DNA of 61,739 nt from Prevotella sp. (GCA_016286585.1 JAEETC010000004.1:1-61739), one strand, 5' to 3'. Positions 39,001-48,101 are shown, numbered from the stretch's first letter. Notes: generated by a model not told the origin, from the sequence alone. Numbers and translations: made by a program.

Positions 39001-41908
39001 GACTTACAGTCTTACTTACTTTTCCTGTTACACCTGGGGTTATCGTTAACTTTACCTTTTCAACATTTTCAATGCCACTATCTTGCACAAATTGATTGGC
39101 TTGATGAATTTTCAGTGTTATATTCTTATCTGCTTCACTACCTGCGACAGGAATAGCTTTGTTATTCTCATTTATGGCTTGAGTACAGTACAAGATGACT
39201 GTCTCACCTCGGCCTGCTATTGCCTCAGAACCAGAAGTGGCTACACATAGCATAGAATATCCTTCAATATCAGAAGGTATTGATTCTATATATTTTGTCT
39301 GGTTGTTGTGATTATATCTGAAACGAAGTCTCACATTGTTCAATGGTTTCCCATTTTCGTTTAATAAACGATAATGATAGAGGATAACTGTTCCTGGCGT
39401 AACTTCTTTTGGCTCGACTTCTGCTGTAATATGTTTGACAACCACCGAAGCGACTTCGTCCGACGAAGCAGCATTAGAAACCATCACAGTGATAGGATTT
39501 GTAAATCCGTTAGCACTGACCACTTGTCTGGTAGAAGTATTTTGCGCTACCGAATATACCGCTATCGTATGCTGACCTGCAGTTGTAGGCTTCCAGTTTG
39601 CAGATATCGTTTTATATTGTTGTTTGGGCAGATTCTCTACTGAGCCAATGATAATGCCGTTATCGGTCAGTATGACGGTACCATACCAGTCGGAAGTTCC
39701 CGTATTTTGTACTTGTACACTAACCGTTGCCGTTTTACCGAGTTCAAGGGTTGACGTGGCCGAGATGGCTGTTTTCAAACTCAGCGAAGGATTAGCAGAG
39801 GGGTCAGGCTTGACCGTTATTGTCATGGGGTTCCATGAGCTATTGCTGGCATTCACAGAATTCAGTGCGCTTTCTCCGCTTGTCTGGTAATATAACACTA
39901 ACGATTTTGATCCTGATGCCGTCGGGACATAATTGCAAGGCAGTTCCACGCCTGGATTGGGATTAGACGTTGTTTTACCTGAGATATACTTGTTTTCCCA
40001 TTTCCCAATCACGCTACTTCCATCTTTAAGGTAGAAGGAGCCTTGCCAGTCAGACGTCCCATTATTCTGCACAAAGACACGGTAAACATTACTCTTGTTG
40101 ACATAGAAAGTGCTCGTATTGGTGAAGCCTGTAACCTTTACTATAGACAGATTGGCCGGCGTGTTTTCCTTGAATGCTGTTTTGACAGCCGTAGGTATGC
40201 TGGCACTCCAATCACTATTCTGGTCTTTATTGCCATTTACAGCCTGAACCTGGAACTGATAAGAAGTGTTAGGAGACAAGCCGCTAAACTTCCAATAAGT
40301 CTGAGAAGTAGAGATACCACTATTCACATACTCCTTACCCACTTCCCTGATATTAATATTATATTTCGTTGCTCCGGAGACGGCACCCCATCTGGCAATG
40401 AAGCTGGAATAGGTGACATCGGTAGCACTGAAAGTGTTTTTATCCGGTGTTGCCAGTTTTGTTGTGTTCTCTGAGACCGTGACACTAATAGGGTTGTTGT
40501 AACTGCCTTTAGGAACGACGACACCGGCTCCAGCCCCACCTGTCTGGTAATAGAGCGTTAGAGTGTGACTGCCCGTAACGGTCGGCGTATAGGTGTCGGT
40601 CAGCGTGACGGTGCTTCCTGCGCTGATTGTCCTTGACCAGGAGAGCCAGTTGGTGCTTCCCGACTTCAAGTAGAAAGCTCCCGACCATGAAGAGGAACCA
40701 GTGTTCTTCACTTTTACCGTATAGGTGTACGACTGTCCCTTCGTCAGGGTTGTAGCGTTGAAGCCACCTGAACTGGCTAGAGTCAGGCTTACTGTTTGCG
40801 CAGGCTCTGAGACAGTAACACTGATTGGATTGCTGTAGCTGCCCTTAGATACCGCAGTACCTGCACCCGTTCCGCCAGTCTGGTAGTAGAGTGTCAGCGT
40901 ATGGCTTCCCGTTTCAGTCGGCGTGTAGGTGCCTGACAGAGTGACGGTGCTACCAGCACTAATGGTCTTAGACCAGTCAAGCCATACGGTATTTCCGGAT
41001 TTCAGGTAGAAAGCTCCCGACCATGAAGATGATCCCGTGTTCTTTACCTTCACAGTATAGGTATATGACTGTCCTTTCGTCATATTTGTCGCGTTGAAGC
41101 CGCCTGAACTGGCTAGAGTCAGGCTGGGCGCAGGCTCTGAGACGGTAACACTGATTGGATTGCTGTAGCTGCCTTTAGAAACCGCAGTACCTGCACCCGT
41201 TCCGCCAGTCTGGTAGTAGAGTGTCAGCGTGTGGCTTCCCGTTTCTGTCGGCGTGTAGGTGCCTGACAGAGTGACCGTGCTACCGGCACTAATGGTCTTA
41301 GACCAGTCTAGCCATACGGTATTTCCTGACTTTAGGTAGAATGCTCCCGACCATGATGATGACCCCGTATTCTTTACCTTCACCGTATAGGTGTATGACT
41401 GCCCTTTCGTCATATTAGTCGCGTTGAAGCCGCCTGAACTGGCTAGAGTCAGGCTGGGCGCAGGATCCGAGACTGTGACACTGATTGGATTGCTGTAATT
41501 GCCCTTTGGTACGGCAGTACCAGCTCCAGATCCGCCAGTCTGGTAATAAAGCGTCAGCGTGTGGCTTCCCGTTGTTGTAGGTGTGTATGTACCAGACAGG
41601 GTGACGATGCTACCGGCACTGATGGTCTTAGACCAGTCAAGCCAGTTAGTGCTTCCCGACTTCAGGTAGAAAGCTCCTGACCATGAAGATGAACCATTGT
41701 TCTTCACTTTCACCGTGTAGGTGTATGACTTTCCTTTTGTTAGGGTTGTCGTACCAAAACCTCCAGAACTAGCAATTGTTAGGTTGACGGTTGCTGTCGT
41801 TGAAGCAAAAAACTCATTACTAATAGAATTTGTCGAATTAGCCGAAGAAAACGGCAATAATGATAATAAAATAATCATTATCATTGTTGGGAACAAACAC
41901 TTTTTCAT
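36050..41908 (-). CDS. Giant secreted repeat protein with cohesin-like and dockerin ends
   Basis: This 1952-aa protein starts with a signal peptide (KKCLFPTMIMIILLSLLPFS). Four CARDB/NEAT-like beta-sandwich repeats of 110 aa follow (about 41-482), with the shared core FYLKSG..W; repeats 2 and 3 are nearly identical. Next come an Fn3 domain (about 490-585), at least two more degenerate repeats (about 590-830), an Ig-like segment, and a large central region (about 980-1560) with no family I recognise. Further on are another Ig-like segment, a cohesin-like domain (NTIYIGNVSAEKGKDMTLSV, about 1740-1880), and a type I dockerin with two Ca loops (GDVDGDGYVTKAD and NINGDFNVDVAD). It is probably exported to the cell surface. 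The function may be adhesion or binding; the central region may be a new domain. Confidence 0.85.
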   Translation of the reverse strand: MKKCLFPTMIMIILLSLLPFSSANSTNSISNEFFASTTATVNLTIASSGGFGTTTLTKGKSYTYTVKVKNNGSSSWSGAFYLKSGSTNWLDWSKTISAGSIVTLSGTYTPTTTGSHTLTLYYQTGGSGAGTAVPKGNYSNPISVTVSDPAPSLTLASSGGFNATNMTKGQSYTYTVKVKNTGSSSWSGAFYLKSGNTVWLDWSKTISAGSTVTLSGTYTPTETGSHTLTLYYQTGGTGAGTAVSKGSYSNPISVTVSEPAPSLTLASSGGFNATNMTKGQSYTYTVKVKNTGSSSWSGAFYLKSGNTVWLDWSKTISAGSTVTLSGTYTPTETGSHTLTLYYQTGGTGAGTAVSKGSYSNPISVTVSEPAQTVSLTLASSGGFNATTLTKGQSYTYTVKVKNTGSSSWSGAFYLKSGSTNWLSWSRTISAGSTVTLTDTYTPTVTGSHTLTLYYQTGGAGAGVVVPKGSYNNPISVTVSENTTKLATPDKNTFSATDVTYSSFIARWGAVSGATKYNINIREVGKEYVNSGISTSQTYWKFSGLSPNTSYQFQVQAVNGNKDQNSDWSASIPTAVKTAFKENTPANLSIVKVTGFTNTSTFYVNKSNVYRVFVQNNGTSDWQGSFYLKDGSSVIGKWENKYISGKTTSNPNPGVELPCNYVPTASGSKSLVLYYQTSGESALNSVNASNSSWNPMTITVKPDPSANPSLSLKTAISATSTLELGKTATVSVQVQNTGTSDWYGTVILTDNGIIIGSVENLPKQQYKTISANWKPTTAGQHTIAVYSVAQNTSTRQVVSANGFTNPITVMVSNAASSDEVASVVVKHITAEVEPKEVTPGTVILYHYRLLNENGKPLNNVRLRFRYNHNNQTKYIESIPSDIEGYSMLCVATSGSEAIAGRGETVILYCTQAINENNKAIPVAGSEADKNITLKIHQANQFVQDSGIENVEKVKLTITPGVTGKVSKTVSPSSFLGSLAKSKVSLGFPIGLGLKWDDNGNISEYSLSLGAKITGAYKAAKDKEKMKEYEKYVPSINASVSGGYKVNFSTSNPKEAVIHFIKGWIDNYNGDVDWKTDLAVKAMRHWFEDRDEGNLKIDQYAYYTYGAGVSGDIFKNLPGGKEIKQAFEPGLSIESLKVGGSGSVTIEPWKTKYDSSTGKSLEGYSSSVKLGGEFDFKGKVHDLVNLIQADKMGLSAMDAYNLEVLSDKFFYENFGLKYSSDFSMKHEEMYNKDSNDLEEVSQQMSLSSSWDFSLENMQIGDILTDGWGPIDLSLGYTSKYTSKVSSKGKWARFLRRQVISENDYQSEVMKVFPNLSYKTYFAPPYKIYSTWQKSFDAPLSILAGITPAPSTYSLKDALKVERTVSSEFDGSVSIKVYDFGWCNLYFDTDLNVELENRPNESYFSIPDRRTFDVVFRPTTSIKKVAASAIKHTANTIYEAFIEEHPNIEKAWNWMMQACGLVVDATGEIVKAVDNTIGDFFEDKIFYPFFYHWYMKDRTNVNARIAMARHSLLSDTEQNDICKLGFGINNDIQNFDTGVKISIPHHYPAGDLLGITDQGDTLFVVSEVCDLIAIQGNDTLKTAQHGEFSVIGVPGADDLTPFGFREDQALDVYYSEEGSKIWHYVGPAGTVLKTNKLGAYMMATSIKNDVVKPEIISDFDNQSGIIHISITENIGLKLNTLNVMLNGEARDFTMINESNFEIELTAEDMQYMINLNVSVYDLAGNMGTLTQVYQLDKPEKVNIKNLPDTDISQLENTIYIGNVSAEKGKDMTLSVKMKNSVVAEGFQFDLELPEGVTVAKDADGFAEAYLSTERTTTRKTNTFDADFQDNGALRVMAGSTNGSTISGNDGEVAIIKLNVASDVKEGTYPIVLRNISISDSNAQSHDVDLVKSTLTVTGVLGDVDGDGYVTKADVTALADYIMGRNPESFNYNNANINGDFNVDVADLVLLLNMVK
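40470..41800. repeat. Four tandem 330-bp coding repeats
   Basis: The landmark ctgattggattgctgta occurs at 40821, 41151 and 41481, exactly 330 bp (110 codons) apart, with a more diverged copy 336 bp further down near 40485. The two central copies are almost identical at the DNA level, which points to recent unequal crossing-over or gene conversion. The region is liable to collapse in assemblies. Confidence 0.85.
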
Positions 41909-41974
41909 ATTATTTATTTTTTGTTTTACATATATTTCACTTTGTCATCTAGAATAACTACATACCCATCATAT

Positions 41975-42061
41975 CTAGGTGTCTGCTAAAAAAGCCACCG
42001 AAGATGGCATCAATCCCATGAGGATGGTCAATAGGACTGCAAATGAAAATCTTTTCTTCAT
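41975..42061 (-). pseudogene. Orphan signal-peptide ORF (28 aa), probable gene remnant
   Basis: A short frame encodes MKKRFSFAVLLTILMGLMPS followed by SVAFLADT and a stop. It is a full secretion signal with almost no mature part. It lies 31 bp after the LRR protein gene and 66 bp before the giant repeat gene on the same strand. A decayed secreted-protein gene or a leader peptide are both possible. Confidence 0.45.
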
Positions 42062-42092
42062 AATTATATCGTTTTTAATTATTACTTATTTC

Positions 42093-44276
42093 TTATTTGT
42101 TAGACGGCTTTTCAATGCTACCGTATAGCAACAAATGTGCAACACCTATGTAGTCTGCCGTATTAATCTTATTATCTCCATTTACATTGGCGGCTTTCTC
42201 GTTGAAATTTTCCGGTGCACGACCTAAAATATAATGTGCTATGGCAATATAGTCAGCCACAGTCAGTTTTCCATCACCATTGGCATCACCAAGCACATAG
42301 TCCCTGCCGTCAGGGCCTAAGCCTTCCTTAATCTCTTTGACATCCTTCCAATAGGCAGCAGCCTCGTATGCCGCCTTACTGCCTTTGGGCACATAGAGCG
42401 TAATTCCAGGTATGTCGTCAAGAGTATCTTCGTCTATCGCAATGGGTGTTTCCGACTTGAGGGTGATGTCCGTCAATTCCTGACATTTGTAGAATGTGCG
42501 ATACCCCAGATAACTAAGAGTGGCTGGGAACGTGATAGCTTTGATGGCTGTGTTACCGAAGGTCATAGAGCCAACGTATGTGAGCGCACTCGGCAATGAG
42601 ATATAGGCAAGGCTGCTACACCCCCTGAACATCATATTCTCCAGTCTGGTCACACCGTCGGGAATGACTATTTCCTTCAGACTTGTGCAAAGCTCAAAGA
42701 CGCGAAGCCCAAAAGTGGTAAGGCTCTTTGGCAGCTTAACGTCTGTAAGGGATGAACACTCCTCGAAAGCCGCACCACCTATCGTTGTCACCCCTTCAGG
42801 GATGGCCACGGAAGTCAGATTGCTACAGCCCCTGAACGCATAGTTACCTATTTCCACCACATCAGCAGGAATCACCGTCGTCTTACACCCCACGACAAGC
42901 TTGTTGGTTGCCGTCTCGATGATGGCATTACAGCCACCACGGGAGTCGTAAACGGTATTGCCCTCTGCCACGATAATGGACTCCAGGTTCTTACACCCGT
43001 TGAAAGCAGTATTGTTAATCCTCGTTATCCCGGCTGGGATGACTATTGACTTCAACTTTTCACAACCCAGGAACAAAGATTGTAAAGCAGTCACACCCTC
43101 TGGTATGACAAACGCTTCAAGACTGGTACAACCCTCAAACGAACCGCCGTAGATTTTGGTAACACTGTTTGGAACGGATACTGAGACGAGGGAAATACAA
43201 TCTTTGAAGGCATCGCTGCTGATGAGTGTCACGCCATCGGGAATAGAAATGGATGAAAGAAACGTACATCCTCTGAAGGCATTTTCTCCGATAGTGACAA
43301 TACCGTCGGGTATAACGGTATTCTGACAACCTGTCACCACAGTGTTTTTCTTGATGTCAATTATAGCATTGCAATCATTACGGGAATCATAATTGGTGTT
43401 GTTCTGATCAACAGTGACAGACATCAATCGGCTACAATCAGAGAAAGGATTGATACCGACATGGTAGACCTTTTGAGGTATGGCAATGGACGACAGACTT
43501 GTGCAGCCACTGAAAGCACCGTCTTCCAATCTGGTAAGATTCTGTGGGAAAGTAATTGAAGACAGATTCACACAATCTTTGAAAGCATACAGACTGATGT
43601 GATTCAATTCGTTAGGAATGGCTATCGTCACCAATCCCGTACATCCGTTAAAGGCATTGGGCCCGATTTCATAGATCTTAGACGGTATCACCGTATTCAT
43701 GCAACCAGTCACCAACGTACATTCGTCGGTATTGATAATGGCATTACAGTTCTGTCGAGAATCAAAAACTGTATTTGCCGCGTCAACGGTTATGGTGCGT
43801 AAATGGCTGCAACAAGAGAAAACGTTACGGTATAAGGACGTTACGTTTTGGGGGATATTGACAGAAGTCAATCCACAATTATAGAAAGCCTCATCTTCAA
43901 TGGTTGTCAAAGACTCGGGGAAGTTGATTGACGCCAGATTCACACAGTTACCAAAAGCTTCCGTCCCTATCGTCGTGATGGTATTCGGCAATGTCACAGA
44001 GACTAGGTCGTCATAATCAACGAACGCTAGGTCGTCTATCGAAGTGACACTATAGCTGACGCCCTGATAGGTGACTGAAGCAGGAATCACAACCGTCCCA
44101 TTATATCCCGGCTGCCAGCCTGCTCCCTGAGTTACCTGAGCATATTTGGTGCCATTTTCGTCAACGATATTATAACAAATACCATCGACTGCAAAATCGT
44201 AAGCATTAATTGAACTTGTAACTGTCAACAATGCCACTAATAATACGAAACGCTTCTTAAATAACAATCCTACCAT
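42093..44276 (-). CDS. BspA-like leucine-rich repeat protein with dockerin
   Basis: This surface protein (about 727 aa from the ATG at 44276; the frame opens at 44303) starts with a signal peptide ending near NAYDF. Residues 70-630 are LRR_5 (BspA/TpLRR) units of about 23 aa, such as FNGCTGLVTIAIPNELNHIS. They are interrupted by three DSR..CNAII inserts at about equal spacing. The C-terminus is a dockerin type I pair, GDANGDGKLTVAD and NVNGDNKINTAD (about 665-720). BspA-like proteins bind host or bacterial surfaces. Its promoter (44344-44374) overlaps the terminator of the upstream C10 peptidase gene. Confidence 0.9.
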   Translation of the reverse strand: MVGLLFKKRFVLLVALLTVTSSINAYDFAVDGICYNIVDENGTKYAQVTQGAGWQPGYNGTVVIPASVTYQGVSYSVTSIDDLAFVDYDDLVSVTLPNTITTIGTEAFGNCVNLASINFPESLTTIEDEAFYNCGLTSVNIPQNVTSLYRNVFSCCSHLRTITVDAANTVFDSRQNCNAIINTDECTLVTGCMNTVIPSKIYEIGPNAFNGCTGLVTIAIPNELNHISLYAFKDCVNLSSITFPQNLTRLEDGAFSGCTSLSSIAIPQKVYHVGINPFSDCSRLMSVTVDQNNTNYDSRNDCNAIIDIKKNTVVTGCQNTVIPDGIVTIGENAFRGCTFLSSISIPDGVTLISSDAFKDCISLVSVSVPNSVTKIYGGSFEGCTSLEAFVIPEGVTALQSLFLGCEKLKSIVIPAGITRINNTAFNGCKNLESIIVAEGNTVYDSRGGCNAIIETATNKLVVGCKTTVIPADVVEIGNYAFRGCSNLTSVAIPEGVTTIGGAAFEECSSLTDVKLPKSLTTFGLRVFELCTSLKEIVIPDGVTRLENMMFRGCSSLAYISLPSALTYVGSMTFGNTAIKAITFPATLSYLGYRTFYKCQELTDITLKSETPIAIDEDTLDDIPGITLYVPKGSKAAYEAAAYWKDVKEIKEGLGPDGRDYVLGDANGDGKLTVADYIAIAHYILGRAPENFNEKAANVNGDNKINTADYIGVAHLLLYGSIEKPSNK

Positions 44277-44343
44277 AATAACTATATCATTATTAATGTT
44301 CAATCATTACGCACACACGCGAACCTTATTATATATAACGCTG

Positions 44344-44387
44344 CAAAAATACAAATAAATCCCGAAACGGCCAAGCGTTTCGGGATT
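44344..44387 (-). promoter_or_regulatory. Terminator/promoter composite, hairpin family copy 2
   Basis: The hairpin aatcccgaaacg (44358-44369) / cgtttcgggatt (44376-44387) ends the C10 peptidase gene. Its loop holds the minus-strand -33 TTG (44374-44372). The -7 TATTTTTG is at 44351-44344, with a 20-bp spacer. This promoter reads the LRR protein gene. Confidence 0.8.
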
Positions 44388-44413
44388 AATTTAATATTAA
44401 TAAGTTGTAAGGG

Positions 44414-46918
44414 CTATTCTGACGGAATCATTTTTATGAGGAGTACGAGGTCGGCGGCATCCACCTTGCTGTCAACGTTGAGGTTGGCATTAGCAAAGAC
44501 GAAGGGGATTGGATCCCTACCCATGATGTAGTCGGCAACTGTCTTGATGTCTTTAGCATCAACTTCACCACTGCCGTCGGCATCGCCAAGGACAGAAGAC
44601 AGAGGTGACAGGGAGAACACCCAACCTGTCCCATCGACTAACATTTTCACCCGTGAACCCTCTGAATAATAATAGAGATAGAAGAAATACTTCTCATCAT
44701 AATTCAAATCAGGAACCGTGAGGACGACTTCCTTGGTTTCACAAGGCTGAATAGTGGTATTTGTAGACGTTTCTGCATAATAGGGATGAGTCTCTTGACC
44801 CTCAATATATTTATACATATATAGTTTTATCTGATTATCATAGATATTCGTGCCATTATTCGTTACCTGGGCTCTTACCCTCAACTTATTGCCAGACAAT
44901 ACACCATAATTCATATCAAACCCGTCAATCGACATCGTTCCCGACAAGGACTGGGGCTTGGGAGCCTCCACAGTGAGAGAGCCTTCCCAAATGACATTTT
45001 TTCCATCTTCGTCTGTCGAGATGCTAAGAGGTATTTCACCGATATACTCCGGGACAAAATGCAACATGACATTGCCTGTCTTTCCCGGCTCCACGGAACC
45101 ACACACTAAAGTTGTCATCTCATTACCAAGCCATAGACAAATCAGCTCTTGGAAGGCATCACCATTATTCGTGAGGTTGACCGTCACTTCCACAGCCTTG
45201 CCCGCTTCTATTGAAGACGGAGAAAAGCTGACATTATTAACAATTATATCTGAACTTAAATAATCTTCATTGGCCTTGCTCAAGGTCAAAGTATTACCAG
45301 AAACAGTCGCCTTGATATAACTCACAGCCAAATAATATCTTATACCATTCGGCATCGACATCTCACACGGCACCCAAGTATCACTGCCTTGAGGCCTGTA
45401 AACCTGCCGCAGCATATAAGTACCATCGGCCCATCCTGCTCCAAGGTCAACCGTAGCAACATTCTGGCTCCAATTTCCATCTCCATCTGTCAAGGTTGTT
45501 GAGGCAGTACCATATACATCCACCAACGCGCCGTCCTGATATAAGCCCCAGGCATAGTCTAATGCATAATCCGGCCCTACTTCATTGTTCCCCAAATAAC
45601 TATACTCCATGAAAATGATTCCTGAGAGACTGACGCCCGCAAAATTCTCAACTGCTGACGATCGGGTGTACGTCGTGACCCATGTTTCATCATCAGAAAT
45701 CAGACTATATATATGAGGAGCTTCGACTTCACCTTCGACTGGTTTCATCAGTCCGATGATGGCATCCTGAATATATGAATAGCCGTCGGTATTGGTTCCG
45801 CCACCGCTGCCAAGCTCCTGTGGATTGGCCAGAGAGAGCACGAAGAAGCCGTCGCTGCCGCCACTCCATCCCCAGTTGAAATGGAACAAGCCATTGCCAT
45901 CGTAACCGTCACAGATGAACTCATGACCTCCTGAAGCACTGCTGCCGCCATAGAGCACAGGGCGATTGTTGGCAAGTTCCTGATAAATCATGTCCTCCCA
46001 TTCGGTCACACTATAAAACATGCGATAGACACTCCTGGCATTTTTGCTATAATTGAAATATGTAGCCATATCCCATGCGGAAACACCTGCCGATGAACCG
46101 CCATTCTTAGACAGGCCGTAGTTCATATTCACAGCCTGACCGCAATAGCGCATCAACTCAGCGACTGCATCAGCGCTTGCACCGGTCACATTCTTTGTAT
46201 AGCTCAGAGCCATATCATTCCAATTAAAGTCAGTCCCCTCAAGCCCATGAAAAGAATGGTCTATTACAGGCTGCCAATTTGGGGCCTCTTCAGTTCCCAC
46301 ATTTTCATATCTGTATATTATATCATATGGATTAATAGCCTCACAGGAATTGGGCCACTGGTGATAATACATCACCTGTGCCATCGCTGTAGCGACACAG
46401 CCCGTAACACAGCGATTAGCCGAATTATAGCCTAGTTCATCGTAGTCCACATAATTGCCATCCGGGCACATCAGGTTATATGGTTCACCCTGATCCCATT
46501 TCGTCTGAATCAGAGGGGCTACTGCCGCCCTACTGGCACTTCGGGTTACACCCCTTGAACCGGCGGACTTGGTCTGATCCAGAGTTTTCATCTGCACCTC
46601 ATAGCACTCCAACCAATACTTCAAGTTCTCTGGCATATTCTCCACTGAGATCTCTCCTTGATCGGAATAGCCCAGGATAGGCTCTGTGCGGTCATCACCA
46701 GAGACAACCACGAAACCTTTCTTGCCCTCGGCATTAAAGATGTAGAACGGTTCCTGATCCGTAGGACTACCTGCACGGGCAAAACTCTTGGCCTCGCCGA
46801 ACTGCTTGCCAGGCATGAACTGTTTTGCTTTCTGCAGCGCCTGCTGCCGAGACACTTGTTCTGCATTCACAGCGACAGTCGCCATGAAAGCCAACAACAA
46901 AAAGAGTAATTTCTTCAT
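44414..46918 (-). CDS. C10 family (streptopain-like) cysteine peptidase with dockerin
   Basis: This 834-aa secreted peptidase has a signal peptide (about residues 1-19) and a Spi-like propeptide (20-130, with FYIFNAEGKKGFVVVSGDD). The catalytic domain (about 135-395) has the nucleophile in GCVATAMAQ (C174) and the catalytic His in GGHEFICDGYD (H332), then NWGWSG. Two Ig-like domains precede a C-terminal dockerin with one good Ca loop (GDADGSGEVDAKD) and one degenerate (NLNVDSKVDAAD). It resembles interpain A of Prevotella intermedia. It may degrade host proteins; a role in processing the nearby peptide cannot be excluded but is not needed. Two promoters are visible upstream. Confidence 0.93.
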   Translation of the reverse strand: MKKLLFLLLAFMATVAVNAEQVSRQQALQKAKQFMPGKQFGEAKSFARAGSPTDQEPFYIFNAEGKKGFVVVSGDDRTEPILGYSDQGEISVENMPENLKYWLECYEVQMKTLDQTKSAGSRGVTRSASRAAVAPLIQTKWDQGEPYNLMCPDGNYVDYDELGYNSANRCVTGCVATAMAQVMYYHQWPNSCEAINPYDIIYRYENVGTEEAPNWQPVIDHSFHGLEGTDFNWNDMALSYTKNVTGASADAVAELMRYCGQAVNMNYGLSKNGGSSAGVSAWDMATYFNYSKNARSVYRMFYSVTEWEDMIYQELANNRPVLYGGSSASGGHEFICDGYDGNGLFHFNWGWSGGSDGFFVLSLANPQELGSGGGTNTDGYSYIQDAIIGLMKPVEGEVEAPHIYSLISDDETWVTTYTRSSAVENFAGVSLSGIIFMEYSYLGNNEVGPDYALDYAWGLYQDGALVDVYGTASTTLTDGDGNWSQNVATVDLGAGWADGTYMLRQVYRPQGSDTWVPCEMSMPNGIRYYLAVSYIKATVSGNTLTLSKANEDYLSSDIIVNNVSFSPSSIEAGKAVEVTVNLTNNGDAFQELICLWLGNEMTTLVCGSVEPGKTGNVMLHFVPEYIGEIPLSISTDEDGKNVIWEGSLTVEAPKPQSLSGTMSIDGFDMNYGVLSGNKLRVRAQVTNNGTNIYDNQIKLYMYKYIEGQETHPYYAETSTNTTIQPCETKEVVLTVPDLNYDEKYFFYLYYYSEGSRVKMLVDGTGWVFSLSPLSSVLGDADGSGEVDAKDIKTVADYIMGRDPIPFVFANANLNVDSKVDAADLVLLIKMIPSE

Positions 46919-46960
46919 ATCCGTATTATTTAGTTATTGATTATTCAACATATGAGGGTA

Positions 46961-46990
46961 CAAAGATACGAATAAGTGAGGACAAAACAA
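46961..46990 (-). promoter_or_regulatory. Proximal promoter of the C10 peptidase gene
   Basis: The minus-strand -7 TATCTTTG is at 46968-46961 and the -33 TTG at 46990-46988, with a 19-bp spacer. It lies about 45 bp before the ATG at 46918, downstream of a second promoter at 47047-47077. Confidence 0.65.
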
Positions 46991-47046
46991 AATAAAAATA
47001 GATTTTTTTTATTTTTATTGTCGAACAAAAGTATCTTCGACACAGT

Positions 47047-47094
47047 CAAAGATACGAATAATTCCCGAAACGACCAAACGTTTCGGGAATTATT
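47047..47094 (-). promoter_or_regulatory. Terminator/promoter composite, hairpin family copy 3
   Basis: A 16-bp perfect stem, aataattcccgaaacg (47057-47072) / cgtttcgggaattatt (47079-47094), ends the QueC-like gene. The loop holds the -33 TTG (47077-47075). The -7 TATCTTTG is at 47054-47047, with a 20-bp spacer. It reads toward the C10 peptidase gene. Confidence 0.85.
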
Positions 47095-47117
47095 TGAAAT
47101 TCGACCAAGATAACGCG

Positions 47118-48101
47118 TCAGAGATTCAGTTTGGAAATAAAGGCAGATGCCTCTGATTTGGCTGTTTCGTAATCTACATCAAAGCCATCAGTCAACCGTC
47201 TGGCAATCTCATCAATAACTGCACCAGCCTGCAAGGCTTCTAAGATGATGACACCCGTCTCATTCAAACGAAACACCTTCTTCACCTCGCCAGTTTCCAA
47301 GTCTTTTGCCTTCGCGACAAAAACGTCAGACATCTCAATAATGGTATAGTCATAATTAAGTTCCACAACTCTCTTGTTCTTTTTTTTCTTAAACATCTTT
47401 TTAATAGCAAATACCGTCTTACCGAATCGGGGTAATTTGACACCCTCTTTCTCAAAAGAACAACAGGGGTAACAATGACCACATGGGAATCCCCAAGTCG
47501 GGTGGGAACAAAACCAAACATGCTTTACAACCTTACCATATCCTTTTTGACGGAGAATATCTATTTCTTCTCTCTTGTTCTTGTGATACAAAGACTTCGG
47601 GAAACAGATGCCCCCAAAAATAGTCGTCGTATCCTGATTGGCCAATGCCTTGTCTATAACCAATACATTATAATTAGGATCAGAATGAGGTTTCAAAAGT
47701 GTTTCATCTATTGTCTTAGCTACCGAGCCATTGGGTGAGAACTGGAGTCCCATTTCCATCTCTAAGTGATGTTGATTTACATATTTCGCAAGAACATAAT
47801 ATTGCCAACTCTTCCCTCTCATTAAACGAAACCAAGAATCAAATGTGTTGGTATCACGAGCTATTTCCTTTTCATCAACAATGATAGGATCAAGCAATTC
47901 AGCCTTTGTTCTTTTGTCTTTTCGAAGTAGATTTGAAATTCTATCAATAGCCTTTAATTCATAATTCACTGATTTCTTCACATTTATGACAATATAATAT
48001 GGTTGAATTGTACATTGGCATTGAGACAATTCTACAATTCGGAAAGTACTATCTAAACCTCCTGTCCAAAAAACATTAATATGTCTACCTTCGTTTGCCA
48101 T
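47118..48101 (-). CDS. QueC-like PP-loop enzyme fused to a PqqD-like domain
   Basis: This 327-aa protein has an N-terminal PP-loop (WTGGLDST, residues 12-19), the ATP pyrophosphatase motif of QueC-type enzymes. A zinc-site-like CSHPTWGFPCGHCYPC (C-x8-C-x2-C-x2-C, about 196-211) also matches QueC. A Lys-rich linker (KKMFKKKKNKR) leads to a C-terminal PqqD-like domain (about 245-327; MSDVFVAKAKDLETG, RLNETGVIILEAL). That domain is clearly related to the separate PqqD protein at 49611. No queD, queE or folE genes are near, so a role in queuosine synthesis is unlikely. It is divergent from the radical SAM gene (170 bp apart). It probably activates a carboxylate or similar group on a peptide held by the PqqD domain; this is inferred. 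Confidence 0.8.
   Translation of the reverse strand: MANEGRHINVFWTGGLDSTFRIVELSQCQCTIQPYYIVINVKKSVNYELKAIDRISNLLRKDKRTKAELLDPIIVDEKEIARDTNTFDSWFRLMRGKSWQYYVLAKYVNQHHLEMEMGLQFSPNGSVAKTIDETLLKPHSDPNYNVLVIDKALANQDTTTIFGGICFPKSLYHKNKREEIDILRQKGYGKVVKHVWFCSHPTWGFPCGHCYPCCSFEKEGVKLPRFGKTVFAIKKMFKKKKNKRVVELNYDYTIIEMSDVFVAKAKDLETGEVKKVFRLNETGVIILEALQAGAVIDEIARRLTDGFDVDYETAKSEASAFISKLNL

Noticed and set aside
44414..46918. C10 peptidase as the dedicated leader peptidase of the RiPP locus
   Set aside because: It has its own signal peptide, propeptide and dockerin, so it acts outside the cell and is more likely an independent virulence- or nutrition-type protease. The link stays possible but unsupported.
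47118..48101. Genuine QueC of the queuosine pathway
   Set aside because: No other pathway gene is adjacent, and the C-terminal PqqD-like domain and radical SAM neighbour point to peptide modification.
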